DNA of 64,000 nt from positions 62,001-126,000 of the forward strand of contig NZ_SBKO01000004.1 of NCBI RefSeq assembly GCF_004122165.1. The letters are read 5' to 3'. Below the pieces are notes generated by a model. The model worked only from the letters and a program-made list of their open reading frames with translations, was not told the DNA's origin and did not search any database. The position numbers and the translations under genes were made by a program. Shown piece by piece: positions 1 to 9,397 of this stretch. The DNA is from Flavobacterium amnicola. GTDB lineage: Bacteria; Bacteroidota; Bacteroidia; Flavobacteriales; Flavobacteriaceae. Within the stretch, counting starts at the first letter, position 1. Each line of letters begins with the position of its first letter.

Positions 1-1
1 A

Positions 2-406
2 GATTTACCTGAAAGTAGCGAGATAACCTTACCAAAAGCACAACTGGGAGTGGCAAGAAAATTTAATTTTCACAATGAGATGAGTTTATTGGCCGCTGCC
101 AATTTGAATATGGAATTCCAACAAACCAACGACATAATTTCTACCAAAGCGGTAAGTATCACTCCGGCGTTTGGTTTTGAAGGCGGCTATAACAATTTAG
201 CTTTTTTACGCCTTGGAGTGGGCAATTTCCAAAAAAACCTGCAACTTGACGGAAGCGAAAAAACTACTTTTCAACCCAATTTAGGCGTTGGATTTCATTA
301 CAAAGGAATTTTTGTCGATTATGCCTTGACCGATTTAGGGAACCAGTCGGCAGCATTATATTCGAATGTATTTTCCGTAAAAGTGGATTTGTCTATTTTT
401 AGATAA
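2..406 (+). CDS. PorV/PorQ-family outer-membrane protein, C-terminal part
   Basis: The frame is open from base 2, so only about the last 134 residues are present and the start lies outside the window. The visible part alternates polar and aromatic/hydrophobic residues in strands (for example GGYNNLAFLRLGVGNF, and a last strand ending SVKVDLSIFR), as in an outer-membrane beta-barrel. It resembles the PorV/PorQ proteins that work with the Bacteroidota type IX secretion system; that call rests on the C-terminal pattern alone. The DUF4105 gene follows after 45 bases on the same strand, so the two may be co-transcribed. The GTG at base 50 is internal and not a credible start. Confidence 0.6.
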   Translation, partial: DLPESSEITLPKAQLGVARKFNFHNEMSLLAAANLNMEFQQTNDIISTKAVSITPAFGFEGGYNNLAFLRLGVGNFQKNLQLDGSEKTTFQPNLGVGFHYKGIFVDYALTDLGNQSAALYSNVFSVKVDLSIFR

Positions 407-451
407 AAATTCAAGCGAAGAGAAAATTGAACAAAGAAAAAAGACAATAAA

Positions 452-1561
452 ATGATCAAAAAGATATTTATCCTTTCATTACTTCTTCAATCATTGTTTA
501 GTTTTTCTCAAATTCCGAATCTATCCGACAAGGCTATTTTTAGCGTTTTAACTGTTGATGTGGCGAATGCATCACACACCTTATATGGTCACACTGCACT
601 TCGTGTTAACGATTCCATTGCTGGTTTTGATGTCGTTTACAATTACGGAATGTTCGATTTTAGTACGTCAAATTTTCTTTTAAAATTTACCAAAGGTGAT
701 TTACAATATTACGCAGCCGTATATCCGTATGCTGATTTTGAATACAGTTATCGTGAAGAAAACAGATCCATATACGAACAAAAACTACATCTTTCCTTAT
801 CTGAAAAACAAGCTTTATTTCAGAAATTAAATCAATCCGTTTTTTCGGAAGAGAAATTTTATACCTATAAGTTTATTGACAGAAACTGTACTACCAAAGT
901 AATTGATGTCATCAATTCGGTTTTGAAAGACAAGCCAATTCAAAATAACTTGCATAAAGACGAAAATTATCGCGAAGTCTTGTACGGCTACCAACAAGGT
1001 CAATTTTGGCTTAATTTCGGGATCAATATCATTTTTGGACATCGTCCTGACGAGCAAGCGGCGGTTTTATTTCTTCCTATTGATTTGTTGGAAGTTTTAA
1101 AAACAGCACAACACGACGGAAAAGCATTAGCCGAAAAACCAACCGATTTATTTATCGCCACTCCTTTGGATTCGAAATTTTCTTTTTGGAATAGTATTTA
1201 TCCATTAATTGTATTTCTTTCGATTATAGTGCTTGTCAATAAAAAAGGACTGAACCTCTTTTATTTTTCTATTCTAGGACTTATAGGATTGTTTTTTGTG
1301 GCCGTCAATTTATATTCGCTACATCGCGAAGTACTGTGGAATTACAATATGTTATTATTTAATCCTCTTTATTTAGTGCTGGCTTATTTTTTAATCAAAA
1401 ACAATACGATTTGGATTAAGAAAATAGCGCTAATTTGTCTCTTATGTTTGGGAGCTTATCTTATTTACCTACTGAATAAGGCCCATTTACTAATGATGTT
1501 GCCGTTGATTATTGCCACAGGAATTGTAACAGGAAGGTTGTATTTAAAAAAAGAGCAATAA
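452..1561 (+). CDS. DUF4105 / Lnb-type membrane protein (probable lipoprotein N-acyltransferase)
   Basis: This 369-residue protein starts with a signal peptide (about residues 1-20). A periplasmic DUF4105 domain follows (about 28-190), with the conserved YGHTALRV (His47) and RNCTTKV (Cys146) segments. Four or five membrane helices fill residues 245-366. DUF4105 is the N-terminal domain of Lnb, described in Bacteroides as a lipoprotein N-acyltransferase; the His and Cys fit a thiol acyl-transfer mechanism, but the role here is inferred. It lies 45 bases after the PorV-like gene and is convergent with the sugar transferase at 1614. It is probably a flanking housekeeping gene, not part of the glycan locus. 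Confidence 0.75.
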   Translation: MIKKIFILSLLLQSLFSFSQIPNLSDKAIFSVLTVDVANASHTLYGHTALRVNDSIAGFDVVYNYGMFDFSTSNFLLKFTKGDLQYYAAVYPYADFEYSYREENRSIYEQKLHLSLSEKQALFQKLNQSVFSEEKFYTYKFIDRNCTTKVIDVINSVLKDKPIQNNLHKDENYREVLYGYQQGQFWLNFGINIIFGHRPDEQAAVLFLPIDLLEVLKTAQHDGKALAEKPTDLFIATPLDSKFSFWNSIYPLIVFLSIIVLVNKKGLNLFYFSILGLIGLFFVAVNLYSLHREVLWNYNMLLFNPLYLVLAYFLIKNNTIWIKKIALICLLCLGAYLIYLLNKAHLLMMLPLIIATGIVTGRLYLKKEQ

Positions 1562-1613
1562 GTATAAAGGGATAAGAGAAAAGGAGAATGTTTATAATTA
1601 TACTAAAAACAAA

Positions 1614-3008
1614 TTATTGTCCTCTATAAAAAAGTACGGTACTGATCGTTTTCACCACGATACTCAAATCGAGAAAAACACTTCGATGCTTGATATAATA
1701 CAAATCGTATTGCAGTTTAATTAAGCTATCTTGTAAGGTTTCTCCATAAGAATAATTTACTTGCGCCCAACCTGTTAAACCCGGTTTAATTACATGGCGT
1801 GTTTGGTAAAAAGGCATCATTTTAGCAATTTCATTTACAAAAACGGGACGCTCTGGTCTTGGACCAATAATAGCCATTTCGCCTTTAAGCACATTAATGA
1901 ATTGTGGTACCTCATCCAATCGAGATTTACGCAAAAACCTTCCAAAAGCTGTAATTCTTGTATCGTTAGCAGTGGCGAAAACAGCTCCATCACTTTCTGC
2001 ATTTATAATCATGGAACGTAATTTGTAAATTTTAAATACGGCGCCGTTTTTACCGACTCTATCTTGGGTGTAAAACAAAGGACCTCTGTTGGCCATTACA
2101 TTTCCTAATAAAATAAAAGGCAATAAACACAACCCAATAGTTAATCCAATTAAGGCAGTCACAATTTCAATCAAACGAACGTAAATTAAATACAACTGAT
2201 TTTGATTACTTCTGGAAAAAGGGAAAAACTTATAAAAATCACGAGCTACATATTGAACTGGAATACGTTGGGTTATACTTTCATACACCTGAGTATATTC
2301 GCGAACAGGAAATCCATTTTCAAGAAACAACAATAATTTATTGTATAATTCAACAGTAATTCCTTCGGTTTTATGAGGAGCCATTACTATTTCAGAAATA
2401 TGATTTTTACTGATAAATGTATCCAGATTTTCTATTGTCAAAACCTTAATTGCATTTGATTTCAGAAGAACACTATTCGTAGTATTTAGATTTAAAAAAC
2501 CATCAATTTTATAATGTGGATCATTCTTTTGAAGTCCATTAACCAATTCCTCTAACTCTTCATCTTGACAAACGATAATGGCTCGTTTCACAAAACGAGT
2601 AGATGCTAAAAATTTAACATAAAGCAAACGCCATGTCAACAAAGCCACTACTACGGCAATGTAAAACAAAAGAATTTGCAATCGATTATCTGGTAATGAA
2701 GGTGTAAAAAACGGAGTAAGCAAATAGGTTAAAACAGTTGCCGAACTGGTTAACACAATACTTTTAATAATAGAAAACTGATTACTTGCAATTTGCAAAT
2801 TATACATTTCAAAAACGGATCCAAAAAAAAGCAAATAGACTGATAAGAAAATAGTCCAATAGTAATTTTCTTTTGCAATTTTAAAGTAATGGAAATCGAA
2901 AAAAGTCCCGATTAGGTGCAACAATAATAACACAAACAAAACATCGAAAACCCTAAGAAGAATTTTTCTTTCCGATATCTCAAAATGGATTTGTTTGTTT
3001 TTCGTCAT
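1614..3008 (-). CDS. WcaJ/WbaP-type undecaprenyl-phosphate sugar phosphotransferase
   Basis: A 464-residue polyprenyl glycosylphosphotransferase that would start glycan synthesis by moving a hexose-1-phosphate from a nucleotide sugar onto undecaprenyl phosphate at the inner membrane. Four or five N-terminal membrane helices (about residues 14-125) and a CoA-binding-like middle region are followed by a membrane helix near 275-300 and the bacterial sugar transferase domain. That domain shows KLRSM, RKSRLDEVPQ, GPRPER and PGLTGWAQVNY. The length matches WcaJ-like enzymes. It is the last gene of the leftward locus, 62 bases after a polymerase-like gene. The sugar moved (glucose, galactose or a derivative) cannot be read from the sequence. 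Confidence 0.9.
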   Translation of the reverse strand: MTKNKQIHFEISERKILLRVFDVLFVLLLLHLIGTFFDFHYFKIAKENYYWTIFLSVYLLFFGSVFEMYNLQIASNQFSIIKSIVLTSSATVLTYLLTPFFTPSLPDNRLQILLFYIAVVVALLTWRLLYVKFLASTRFVKRAIIVCQDEELEELVNGLQKNDPHYKIDGFLNLNTTNSVLLKSNAIKVLTIENLDTFISKNHISEIVMAPHKTEGITVELYNKLLLFLENGFPVREYTQVYESITQRIPVQYVARDFYKFFPFSRSNQNQLYLIYVRLIEIVTALIGLTIGLCLLPFILLGNVMANRGPLFYTQDRVGKNGAVFKIYKLRSMIINAESDGAVFATANDTRITAFGRFLRKSRLDEVPQFINVLKGEMAIIGPRPERPVFVNEIAKMMPFYQTRHVIKPGLTGWAQVNYSYGETLQDSLIKLQYDLYYIKHRSVFLDLSIVVKTISTVLFYRGQ

Positions 3009-3070
3009 AATTACGTGAACCTACCGCAAAATAACAATTTTTTGAAATATAGTAAAGGATATTCCGAATT

Positions 3071-4435
3071 TTATTCTAACTCTTCAATTACTGGATTATC
3101 TTTTGCTTTTTCGACAATATAGACTTGCACCAAAGAAAGTGCATAAACAAAGGCTGGTGCGGCTAAACGCATGGCAGCATGATTAATGGTGAGTATCCAA
3201 AAAGTGAAGAAAGAAAGCAAGTAAATATGTTGCCTATTATTAATATACAAAGTCAGAGGCGTCATGATTAAAATTAGAAGTGCTAAAACACCAAAAGCAC
3301 CATGTTCTGCCATCATTCTAGTGATTTCGTTATGGGAGGCAATTACTTCACCAAAGGTATCCAATCGATACTCTTTGGCTTTACCAATTCCAATTCCCAT
3401 TATTGGATTTTGGAGAAACATTTCAAATTCTCCTTCCATAATTACTTCTCTACCCGTTAGTATACTCTCCTTTACTCTCCCTCCTTTATCTTGATTGGCA
3501 TAGCGTTTATCAATCAATCCATTGGTTTGCTCAGAACTATACATCCAAATAGCGGTCAATGCAATTAACGAAAATACAATTGACCATATAATTTTTATTT
3601 TTGCCTTTCTTTTTGTTACAAAAAATAAAACTAGAATTAATAACGCTACCATAATTGCACTACAGATCATTCCTCCTCTCGAAAATGTGACCAAGCCTCT
3701 GAAAGTTAGTATCATAAGCAATGTAATATTCAACACAATTACCCATCTTTCTTTTGAATAAAAAATTACTCTTGTAAACATTAGAAAGATTGCCAAACCT
3801 ATCATGGTTGACACTTGATTTGGACCAAATCCACCTGAAGTTTCGAAATTAGATTCGGTACTCGTAATCACGTTTTTTATACTCGGGTTATACAAATACA
3901 TATACGTTACTGCAGTAAGTAATGGAAGCAACATAGTTAACATTAAATGATCTAAATCCTTTAGCGTAATTCTACGTTGGTAACAATACATTGAGCAAAT
4001 CCCTAAACATAAAGGTCCTGAAAGATTAAAAGAAAGCGATTTAATAATGTTAGCATTCAAATTTAAAGTAACGGAAGCTACCAAAACACCTGGAATTAAT
4101 GATAAAAGAAATACCCAGTATAAAAATGAATTCTTTGAAAACCCAGAAAAATAAATACCCATTAACATAAAAAACACTATTGAGTACTTTGCAATTTCAT
4201 AAAACAAAAAACCACCTGCCATTCTTAAAACAATTTCACTACCTACAGCATAAGCGGCAACGAATAACACTTCATTTTTTTTGTTTTGTGTTTTTAATAA
4301 AATTAAAAAGCTGAGTGATAAAATTGCAATACTATAAATAACAGATATTTTCGTATTCAAAAAGATTACTATTCCAAGTAAAATATGAATTAGCACTAGC
4401 GAAGTATAGGTTAATGTTTTTTTGGATACTTCCAT
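3071..4435 (-). CDS. O-antigen ligase/polymerase family protein (Wzy or WaaL-like)
   Basis: This 454-residue protein is almost entirely hydrophobic, with about 11-12 predicted membrane helices. A large external loop near residues 310-375 contains the family-typical pattern NPIMGIGIGKAKEY followed by ASHNEITRMMAEHGAFG. Wzy polymerizes lipid-linked repeat units in the periplasm, while WaaL moves finished chains to lipid A; sequence alone does not separate them. It ends the glycosyltransferase run and precedes the WcaJ-like gene. It is less like the two other family members at 41327 and 52400 than those are like each other. One base separates it from the glycosyltransferase at 4437-5504. Confidence 0.8.
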   Translation of the reverse strand: MEVSKKTLTYTSLVLIHILLGIVIFLNTKISVIYSIAILSLSFLILLKTQNKKNEVLFVAAYAVGSEIVLRMAGGFLFYEIAKYSIVFFMLMGIYFSGFSKNSFLYWVFLLSLIPGVLVASVTLNLNANIIKSLSFNLSGPLCLGICSMYCYQRRITLKDLDHLMLTMLLPLLTAVTYMYLYNPSIKNVITSTESNFETSGGFGPNQVSTMIGLAIFLMFTRVIFYSKERWVIVLNITLLMILTFRGLVTFSRGGMICSAIMVALLILVLFFVTKRKAKIKIIWSIVFSLIALTAIWMYSSEQTNGLIDKRYANQDKGGRVKESILTGREVIMEGEFEMFLQNPIMGIGIGKAKEYRLDTFGEVIASHNEITRMMAEHGAFGVLALLILIMTPLTLYINNRQHIYLLSFFTFWILTINHAAMRLAAPAFVYALSLVQVYIVEKAKDNPVIEELE

Positions 4436-4436
4436 C

Positions 4437-5504
4437 TTATTTATTGTAGCAATCGAGTAATTGATTAATTATAGCAACCTTTCCGTATTTAGTATGTACT
4501 AAATAATTTAATTTTTTGGCATAATTGGTCCTTTTTTCAAAATCATTTATCATAAGACTCAAACAATTCGTTAATCCATTCAAATCATTAGAATTAAACA
4601 ATAAACCAGTTTCATTATCAATAATAATTTTAGGACAATACCCTACATTAGAACTAATAACAGGCAATTTTGCTAATCCATACTCAAGTAATGTCACTGG
4701 AAAACCTTCATAAGTGGAACATAACACTCCAATTGTACTTTGAGTCAAAATAAATTCAATATCTGATTTTGCATCATACAAAAAAACAGAATCAATGATA
4801 TCTAATTCCTTAATTAGCTTACTAATTTTTTCAGAATAGTCATCATGATAATTTTTACCTACAAAATGCAAAGTCCAATCTTCATTTTTTAAGTTTAATT
4901 CATGAAATGCCCTTACTAAAATTTCATGATTTTTAGGATCTCTAAGATTCGCCAAACAAATAATTCTTTTATTTTCAACACCATTTAACAAAGTATTCTT
5001 GGCGTTATCGGTTTCGAAAGAAGCAAAATTTGGAAAATAATTAACTTTTTTAAATCCAACTTTTTTAAACCAACTTTCAATTTGTTGATTAACCACCAAA
5101 ATTCTATGGAAAAATAAATTACAAAAAAGTAAAGGTATGTTTTTATAATAGCTTTGATTTGATCTATTACCATTATGTTCATGAAAAATAACCTTAACAT
5201 TCCAACAAAATAACTTCACCAGAAAAGCCAAGAAAAAAGAGGTCCCATGCGCATGAATTACATCTATTTTATTCTTCCTGATTTGTGTGATTATTTTCTT
5301 TAAAGCTTTAGTATCAAAAAAAGTCTTCCGATTAATAAATGAATAATAAACGTTTGTTTTTAACTGCTGTTTTAAAATTCCTTCTTTTCTAGTCACAATA
5401 ATTCCACTAAAATCAACAACATCAGCTAAAGCATTTGCATAATTAACTGACATCTTCTCGGCACCGCCTGCATTTAGGGAATCTATTATTTGTAGTACTC
5501 TCAT
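4437..5504 (-). CDS. Glycosyltransferase family 4
   Basis: A 355-residue GT-B fold glycosyltransferase. The N-terminal acceptor domain begins with the glycine-rich loop SLNAGGAEKMSVNYANAL (about residues 9-26). The C-terminal nucleotide-sugar domain has the E-x7-E type motif STYEGFPVTLLEYGLAK (about 260-276). It has no signal peptide and would act at the cytoplasmic membrane face. It is packed between two genes at 1-2 base spacings, so it is clearly co-transcribed. Donor and acceptor are unknown. The DNA is very AT-rich even for this locus. Confidence 0.85.
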   Translation of the reverse strand: MRVLQIIDSLNAGGAEKMSVNYANALADVVDFSGIIVTRKEGILKQQLKTNVYYSFINRKTFFDTKALKKIITQIRKNKIDVIHAHGTSFFLAFLVKLFCWNVKVIFHEHNGNRSNQSYYKNIPLLFCNLFFHRILVVNQQIESWFKKVGFKKVNYFPNFASFETDNAKNTLLNGVENKRIICLANLRDPKNHEILVRAFHELNLKNEDWTLHFVGKNYHDDYSEKISKLIKELDIIDSVFLYDAKSDIEFILTQSTIGVLCSTYEGFPVTLLEYGLAKLPVISSNVGYCPKIIIDNETGLLFNSNDLNGLTNCLSLMINDFEKRTNYAKKLNYLVHTKYGKVAIINQLLDCYNK

Positions 5505-5506
5505 AA

Positions 5507-6622
5507 CTATTGCAAAAATAGTTTTATTTCTGCTTCAAATTTTTCTAAAGTAAATTCTCTTGACCAATTAATACTTTCCTGAGCCATTTTTTGGTACATG
5601 ACATTCTGATTGAGAATGTTTTTAATTTCTATAATGTCCTTTTCAAAATTTAAATCTAACAAAACACCACGTTTCCCTTCATCTAGCATATATGGAACGC
5701 AAGAAACCTTAGAAACAATTGGTACGCAACCCCAAAACATTCCTTCTGCAATCACTTTAGGCCAACCTTCACTTTGAGATGGTAATAAAACAAAATGACT
5801 CCTTTTATACGCTTCTACTAATTCTTCACTATTTCTATTACCAAACAGTTGAATTTGCTCATTTAAATCGTTTTTTGTTATATAATTTTCTATTTCTGCT
5901 CGTTGATTACCTTCCCCATAAATTGACAATTTTACATTACAATTTTCAATATGTAGTCTTTGAATTAATTGAATCGCATATAATGCTCCTTTTCCTTTTA
6001 GTAAAGCACCAACAAATATCATTCTCACATCACCATTAAGTGATCTAATAACATTATTTTCCTTCTGTAATTCAGAATAAGTAGCTGTAAAAAATGGGTA
6101 AATATTCTGGGTACTATTTTTCCATTTCCCATATACCAAAACTTTTATGTTCTTTGTTAAAAAAGTATTGCTTAAAATAAACTGTTGTATTTTATAACTT
6201 AAAGGCTGTCTACTTTTAGGATCCCAATTACCAGCATATTTTGCTGTTTTCTTTTTTTTGGGAAATAAAATTTGTACAAACAACCCTAACAACCCTATAT
6301 TACCAGGGCAACGCAGATGAATATGATCTGCTTTTTTAAAATAATTGAATAGTGTAAAAAGTATAATTGGAACTTTAACTATTGTTTGAAGAATTGAGAA
6401 AAAGGATAATAGATTAATACTCGGGATACTTACAAATTCTATATTCTCATGTTCATATTTTAAATGAATTGCAGATTTATTAACCGATTCGGTTGGAGCT
6501 AAAACAATTACTTTTTCAACATTTTTTATCCATACATTCATTTCTCGAACATATGGGGAATATGAATAAAATTTATTTTCTTCTATAATATGTGGTACAC
6601 TTGTAACTATTAAAAAAATCAT
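5507..6622 (-). CDS. Glycosyltransferase family 4
   Basis: A 371-residue GT-B glycosyltransferase. The N-terminal domain is divergent (starts MIFLIVTSVPHI). The C-terminal donor domain is clear, with MIFVGALLKGKGALYAIQLI (about residues 200-219), SIYGEGNQRAEIE, and the E-x7-E motif SEGWPKVIAEGMFWGCVPIVS shortly before residue 310. The start overlaps the previous gene by four bases (6619-6622), suggesting translational coupling. The specific linkage cannot be predicted. Its base composition is as AT-rich as its neighbours from 4.4 to 12 kb, which suggests that this stretch came in as a block. Confidence 0.85.
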   Translation of the reverse strand: MIFLIVTSVPHIIEENKFYSYSPYVREMNVWIKNVEKVIVLAPTESVNKSAIHLKYEHENIEFVSIPSINLLSFFSILQTIVKVPIILFTLFNYFKKADHIHLRCPGNIGLLGLFVQILFPKKKKTAKYAGNWDPKSRQPLSYKIQQFILSNTFLTKNIKVLVYGKWKNSTQNIYPFFTATYSELQKENNVIRSLNGDVRMIFVGALLKGKGALYAIQLIQRLHIENCNVKLSIYGEGNQRAEIENYITKNDLNEQIQLFGNRNSEELVEAYKRSHFVLLPSQSEGWPKVIAEGMFWGCVPIVSKVSCVPYMLDEGKRGVLLDLNFEKDIIEIKNILNQNVMYQKMAQESINWSREFTLEKFEAEIKLFLQ

Positions 6623-7719
6623 TTTATAATTTTATAAATTGATTCACAGTATTCATTCATACTAAATTTTTCTAAATAGAATTCTCTTGCGTTTAGAGAC
6701 ATTTCAGAATATTTTTCCATGCTTAATTCTACTTTAGAAAATACCTCCATGATCTCTTTTACGTTTGGATTAAATGTAAAACAATTAATAGAATCTTGCA
6801 AATATGGCGTTAATCCAGTGTTTGTAGATAACAAAACTGGTATTGCATTCATTAATGATTCCAAACCAACGGTAGGTAAATTATCAAATTTAGAAGGAAT
6901 AATTGTAAAATAACTTTTTCTTATATATTCGTCTATATCTGCATAGGGTATTTTCCCAAAAAATGTGATATCCTCATTTTTAACAATTAAATCTTTAATC
7001 AATTTTTCTTGAGATCCGTTTCCAGCGATTTGCAGTCTAATTTTTGTATTGGGATTACTCACTACAAATTCATTAAAAGCAGTTATAAGATCAACTATCC
7101 CTTTAGTAGGCTCAAATCTTCCTAAATATGAAATTATAATGTTATTTGTATTCTTAACCGCTTTTGATTCCTCATATCTATCCAACATTGGATTTACAAC
7201 CACTACTCCATTTGTATAATTATAGAAGTTTTTTAAATCACTTTTGGATATTTCAGAAGGACAAATTATATGGTTGCAAAACAAATGGTAAAACATTTTT
7301 TTTCTAAAAATAAACCATCTATATTTTACCTGTTTTAGATTTAAATCTTCATTATGTGCTCCAGTAATAGTATGATAATAATCAAATGTTTGGGTTTTTC
7401 CAAAAGAGAATAACTTTGAGGTCATAATGGGAATATTTCCTCCGACAAAATGACCAATAACTGTTTTAGGCTTGTATTTAAAATGCAATTTTAGATACCA
7501 AAAAAAATCTTTTAACGTAGTTGGTCGATTTTTAGAGACCCATGAGTACACAATTATTTCACCAGTTCCTACTTTAAAAAATAGTCTTTCATCAAACTTT
7601 GGTACATGTGAAATAAAAACAACTCTATAGCCTTTATTTGCTAAATAATTTGCCAAAGTGTAACTCATGGCAGAAAAGTTATTTAGTGTGTAATTATGTG
7701 CGATTAGAATTGTTTGCAA
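6619..7719 (-). CDS. Glycosyltransferase family 4 (TTG start)
   Basis: A 366-residue GT-B glycosyltransferase with IISYLGRFEPTKGIVDLITA (about residues 187-206), QIAGNGSQEKLIKDL, and the donor-site motif PSKFDNLPTVGLESLMNAIP. The only start that keeps the first beta strand (QTILIAHNY) is TTG at 7719: an in-frame stop lies a few codons upstream and the next ATG would delete about 17 residues of the Rossmann fold. It follows the methyltransferase stop by six bases and overlaps the next gene by four. The substrate is unknown. Confidence 0.82.
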   Translation of the reverse strand: MQTILIAHNYTLNNFSAMSYTLANYLANKGYRVVFISHVPKFDERLFFKVGTGEIIVYSWVSKNRPTTLKDFFWYLKLHFKYKPKTVIGHFVGGNIPIMTSKLFSFGKTQTFDYYHTITGAHNEDLNLKQVKYRWFIFRKKMFYHLFCNHIICPSEISKSDLKNFYNYTNGVVVVNPMLDRYEESKAVKNTNNIIISYLGRFEPTKGIVDLITAFNEFVVSNPNTKIRLQIAGNGSQEKLIKDLIVKNEDITFFGKIPYADIDEYIRKSYFTIIPSKFDNLPTVGLESLMNAIPVLLSTNTGLTPYLQDSINCFTFNPNVKEIMEVFSKVELSMEKYSEMSLNAREFYLEKFSMNEYCESIYKIIK

Positions 7720-7725
7720 CCTTTC

Positions 7726-8565
7726 TTATTTTTTTGTGGCAACAAAATATATTGTTGTTCCTTGAAATTTACCGATTAAAGACTTGAATATATCTTTATA
7801 AAAAGAAATACTTTTAATTTCAAGATACGGCCATTTTTTTAGTACCGCTTTACAGTCAGAAAAATTATTCAATTCGAAGATATTTTTGATGTTTTGGAGT
7901 GTAAAAAAATTGAGATGAATTGGCGGCGAGTTTTGAAATAATTGATCTTTTGCTCTATTAGGATAATTATATATTTTGTTATAGTTAGGAGTTGATAAGA
8001 CAATTTTTCCACCAACATTTAACTTTTGATGTGCTAGTTCAAGAAATAATTTTAAATCTTGCAAATGTTCAATAACTTCCCATAGTGTGATAACATCATA
8101 AGTCTCCGTTAAATTAGCCATTTCTTTAAAATCGGCATTAACGGTATTTAAACCGAGTGTTTGAGATTTATCAAAGGCCTCTTTATCCAATTCAATTCCT
8201 TTGTAAAATATTTTATCATTATTCTGTCTGATATAGGCGCCTATTAAGCCTATTCCACTTCCTATTTCTAAAACAGAATTGCATTTACCATTTAAAATGT
8301 GTTTTTTAATTAGCTTGGATCTATTAAAACCAACATTGATCTTTTTATTTTCTTTTAGAGCATTATATTGTGTAACAGAATGCATCTTATATAATGCATC
8401 TTGATCGTTATACAACTGATTGTATACTTGAATAAATTCTTCTTGACTAAAGATAGTAACACAAAAAATAAAATTACATTTTTCGCATTGCCCTAGATTA
8501 TATGTAGTATTTATAATAGAAACATTTCCGCTACAAATTTTGCAATTATGGTATTCGTTTTTCAT
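7726..8565 (-). CDS. SAM-dependent methyltransferase with N-terminal zinc-ribbon
   Basis: A 279-residue class I methyltransferase. The N-terminus carries paired cysteines (CKIC at about 8-11 and CEKC at about 27-30), probably binding zinc as in sugar C-methyltransferases and related enzymes. The SAM-binding glycine motif VLEIGSGIGLIGAYI lies near residues 100-115, followed by VITLWEVIEHL near 160. It sits between a glycosyltransferase and a second methyltransferase, so it probably modifies a sugar or a nascent chain. It could instead be a non-sugar methyltransferase; the acceptor is not visible in the sequence. Confidence 0.8.
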   Translation of the reverse strand: MKNEYHNCKICSGNVSIINTTYNLGQCEKCNFIFCVTIFSQEEFIQVYNQLYNDQDALYKMHSVTQYNALKENKKINVGFNRSKLIKKHILNGKCNSVLEIGSGIGLIGAYIRQNNDKIFYKGIELDKEAFDKSQTLGLNTVNADFKEMANLTETYDVITLWEVIEHLQDLKLFLELAHQKLNVGGKIVLSTPNYNKIYNYPNRAKDQLFQNSPPIHLNFFTLQNIKNIFELNNFSDCKAVLKKWPYLEIKSISFYKDIFKSLIGKFQGTTIYFVATKK

Positions 8566-8590
8566 AAATTTAATGTATCAATACTATTTT

Positions 8591-9397
8591 TTATTTCTTT
8601 TTCATCAACATTGTAAGATGCATGCATTTGTATAATGCATAATCTGAAACTGCCGATTTCTCCCAATCTTGTTGGTGCCATTTTTGACCAATTTTCTTTT
8701 TTCGCTCTTCTGAAATTGGAAGAAAATTAACAACAAAAACCCATTTTGATTTCCCTAAAATCCCTCTTCTTTCAATCACATCAAAGGCATTATGGTATTT
8801 TTGAATGGTTTCTTTCGTAAAAGGCCATTCCCAATCGGCATCGGATTGAAAGGGTCTGTATAAAATTCTAACCAATTTAACTGGCCAACTGGTTTCTAAT
8901 GGATCATAACTTATGATACTTGCATTATCAGACATGATTTCATTTAACCTATTAATTAGAATGTCTGTACTAGGAAAATGATGTAAAACACCATAGGCAT
9001 ACACCAAATCGAAATTTCTTTCTGTAAATTCATCCGATAAGAAATCAATGGCTTCCGCTTTGGCATTTGGATATGGTTTCAATCGATCGCTTAATTTTGA
9101 AATAGCCACGTCACTCAAATCTATTCCTAAATAACTTTTGGAATTTTCAGCCAAATACATCGACAAAGCATTGCCAGAAAAACAACCTAAATCAAGTACT
9201 TTTTTATCTTTCAAGTCTCCAAACCAAACTCTGTGTAAATCATAGGTTTGATTACTAACACCAATATTTTTACGCGTTTTATTTAAAATTCCATTTCTAA
9301 ATTTCGCCCACAATTTTGTGAAAAAATTTTGCTTAAAATTATTATAAAACTCCTTTTGCTTCTTGTTTGTTTCAAGTATTTCTTGAGTTGTCTTCAT
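8591..9397 (-). CDS. Class I SAM-dependent methyltransferase
   Basis: A 268-residue methyltransferase of the Methyltransf_11/25 type, with the SAM motif KVLDLGCFSGNALSMYLA (about residues 65-82), the acidic strand end YLGIDLSD (about 90-97), and DLVYAYGVLHHF (about 130-141). There is no signal peptide or membrane segment. Its first codons overlap the 3' end of the glycosyltransferase gene at 9372 by 26 bases, so the pair is probably coupled. The likely role is O-methylation of a sugar in the glycan, inferred from context. Confidence 0.82.
   Translation of the reverse strand: MKTTQEILETNKKQKEFYNNFKQNFFTKLWAKFRNGILNKTRKNIGVSNQTYDLHRVWFGDLKDKKVLDLGCFSGNALSMYLAENSKSYLGIDLSDVAISKLSDRLKPYPNAKAEAIDFLSDEFTERNFDLVYAYGVLHHFPSTDILINRLNEIMSDNASIISYDPLETSWPVKLVRILYRPFQSDADWEWPFTKETIQKYHNAFDVIERRGILGKSKWVFVVNFLPISEERKKKIGQKWHQQDWEKSAVSDYALYKCMHLTMLMKKK

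Noticed and set aside
1561-1613. Inverted repeat AGTATAA ... TTATACT between the convergent DUF4105 and WcaJ-like genes as a terminator
   Set aside because: The seven-base AT-only stem has a loop of about 30 bases and no T-run after it.
3009-3070. TTATTTTG before the WcaJ-like gene as a promoter box
   Set aside because: It lacks the TA of the TAnnTTTG consensus and no -33 element is visible.
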